This document shows, piece by piece, positions 63,889 to 64,000 of a stretch of 64,000 bases of DNA. Within the stretch, counting starts at the first letter, position 1, and the number at the start of each line of letters is the position of its first letter. Below the pieces are notes generated by a model. That model was not told the DNA's origin. It saw only the letters and a program-made list of their open reading frames with translations, and ran no database searches. Source of the stretch: Deltaproteobacteria bacterium (lineage in GTDB: Bacteria > Desulfobacterota > GWC2-55-46); the NCBI GenBank assembly GCA_016177845.1, contig JACOUO010000011.1, positions 576,326 to 640,325 of the forward strand, read 5' to 3'. A program made the position numbers and the translations under genes.

Positions 63889-64000
63889 AAGATCTCCACT
63901 TCTATCATTCCGTCATCAAGCGGTATAAGCGGCCTTGAAGAGATAAACTCCTTCACCTTGTAGGATACTTCCCTGTAGCGCGGGTCTGTCTCATAGATGG
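63885..64000 (-). CDS. Unrecognised protein, C-terminal end only (cut by window edge)
   Basis: A minus-strand frame enters from the window edge and ends at 63885 with IYETDPRYREVSYKVKEF, then ISSRPLIPLDDGMIEVEIL. It overlaps the next start by four bases, so the two genes are translationally coupled. Thirty-seven residues are too few for me to assign a family. Confidence 0.6.
   Translation of the reverse strand, partial: IYETDPRYREVSYKVKEFISSRPLIPLDDGMIEVEIL

Overview
The window is a stretch of bacterial chromosome from a Gram-negative, anaerobe-like bacterium. Outer-membrane and LPS export genes (bamD, kdsC, lptC, lptA, lptB), a PEP-CTERM protein, DUF3015 and DUF4105 proteins, type IV pilus retraction (pilT), a regulatory phosphotransferase system and an hgcAB pair together suggest Nitrospirota (Thermodesulfovibrionia-like) or a deltaproteobacterial lineage. 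That placement is inference from gene content, not a phylogeny. Most of the DNA is dense, operonic housekeeping sequence. I see no tRNA, rRNA, CRISPR array, prophage or intact insertion sequence.

Layout: 1-4.9 kb holds the end of a nitroreductase, a PAS sensor-like protein, a DUF4105 outer-membrane protein, two tandem DUF3015 proteins, and a small PEP-CTERM protein behind a sigma-54-type promoter with upstream inverted repeats. 4.9-8.6 kb has proS and a PpiD/SurA-type chaperone. 8.8-15.9 kb is the cell-shape operon mreBCD-mrdA-rodA, followed by pgpA, a stand-alone CinA C-terminal domain and thpR. A 149-bp MITE-like element separates these from recA-pilT-recX-alaS (16.1-21.5 kb).

21.6-23.4 kb is the highlight: a minus-strand operon of an AbrB-like protein, the corrinoid protein HgcA (with the NVWCAAGK cap-helix motif) and the ferredoxin HgcB. 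This is the gene pair required for mercury methylation. It lies behind a promoter with perfect -35 and -10 hexamers and an overlapping 10-bp inverted repeat. 23.4-29.1 kb holds a TPR protein, bamD and a chemosensory set (cheA, two cheW, cheB). 29.5-32.1 kb has ahcY and metK, the two SAM-cycle enzymes.

32.2-42.5 kb is a regulatory cluster on the minus strand, transcribed kdsC-lptC-lptA-lptB-rpoN-hpf-ptsN-hprK-rapZ-EIIA-EIIB-ptsH-ptsI. It couples LPS export, sigma-54, ribosome hibernation and a PTS that has no membrane permease here. 42.5-47.4 kb carries a GH57 glucanotransferase and a GlcD/GlcF-type oxidase. 47.7-59.7 kb is the classical translation/RNA cluster (rimP-nusA-ylxR-infB-DUF503-rbfA-nrnA-truB-rpsO-pnp, then an M16 peptidase and a response regulator), with a terminator-like hairpin in the rimP leader. 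60-64 kb holds a BON-repeat protein, a cysteine-cluster protein fused to a histone-H1-like Lys/Ala tail, an exported cyclophilin, a CCA-adding-type enzyme and the end of an unrecognised gene.

Functional links visible here: rpoN encodes the sigma factor that would read the PEP-CTERM promoter. HprK, HPr, EI and EIIA-Ntr form a phosphorelay that probably senses metabolism rather than importing sugar. MetK and AhcY supply and recycle the methyl donor. Several start codons were reassigned from Shine-Dalgarno spacing, including an apparent ACG start for thpR.
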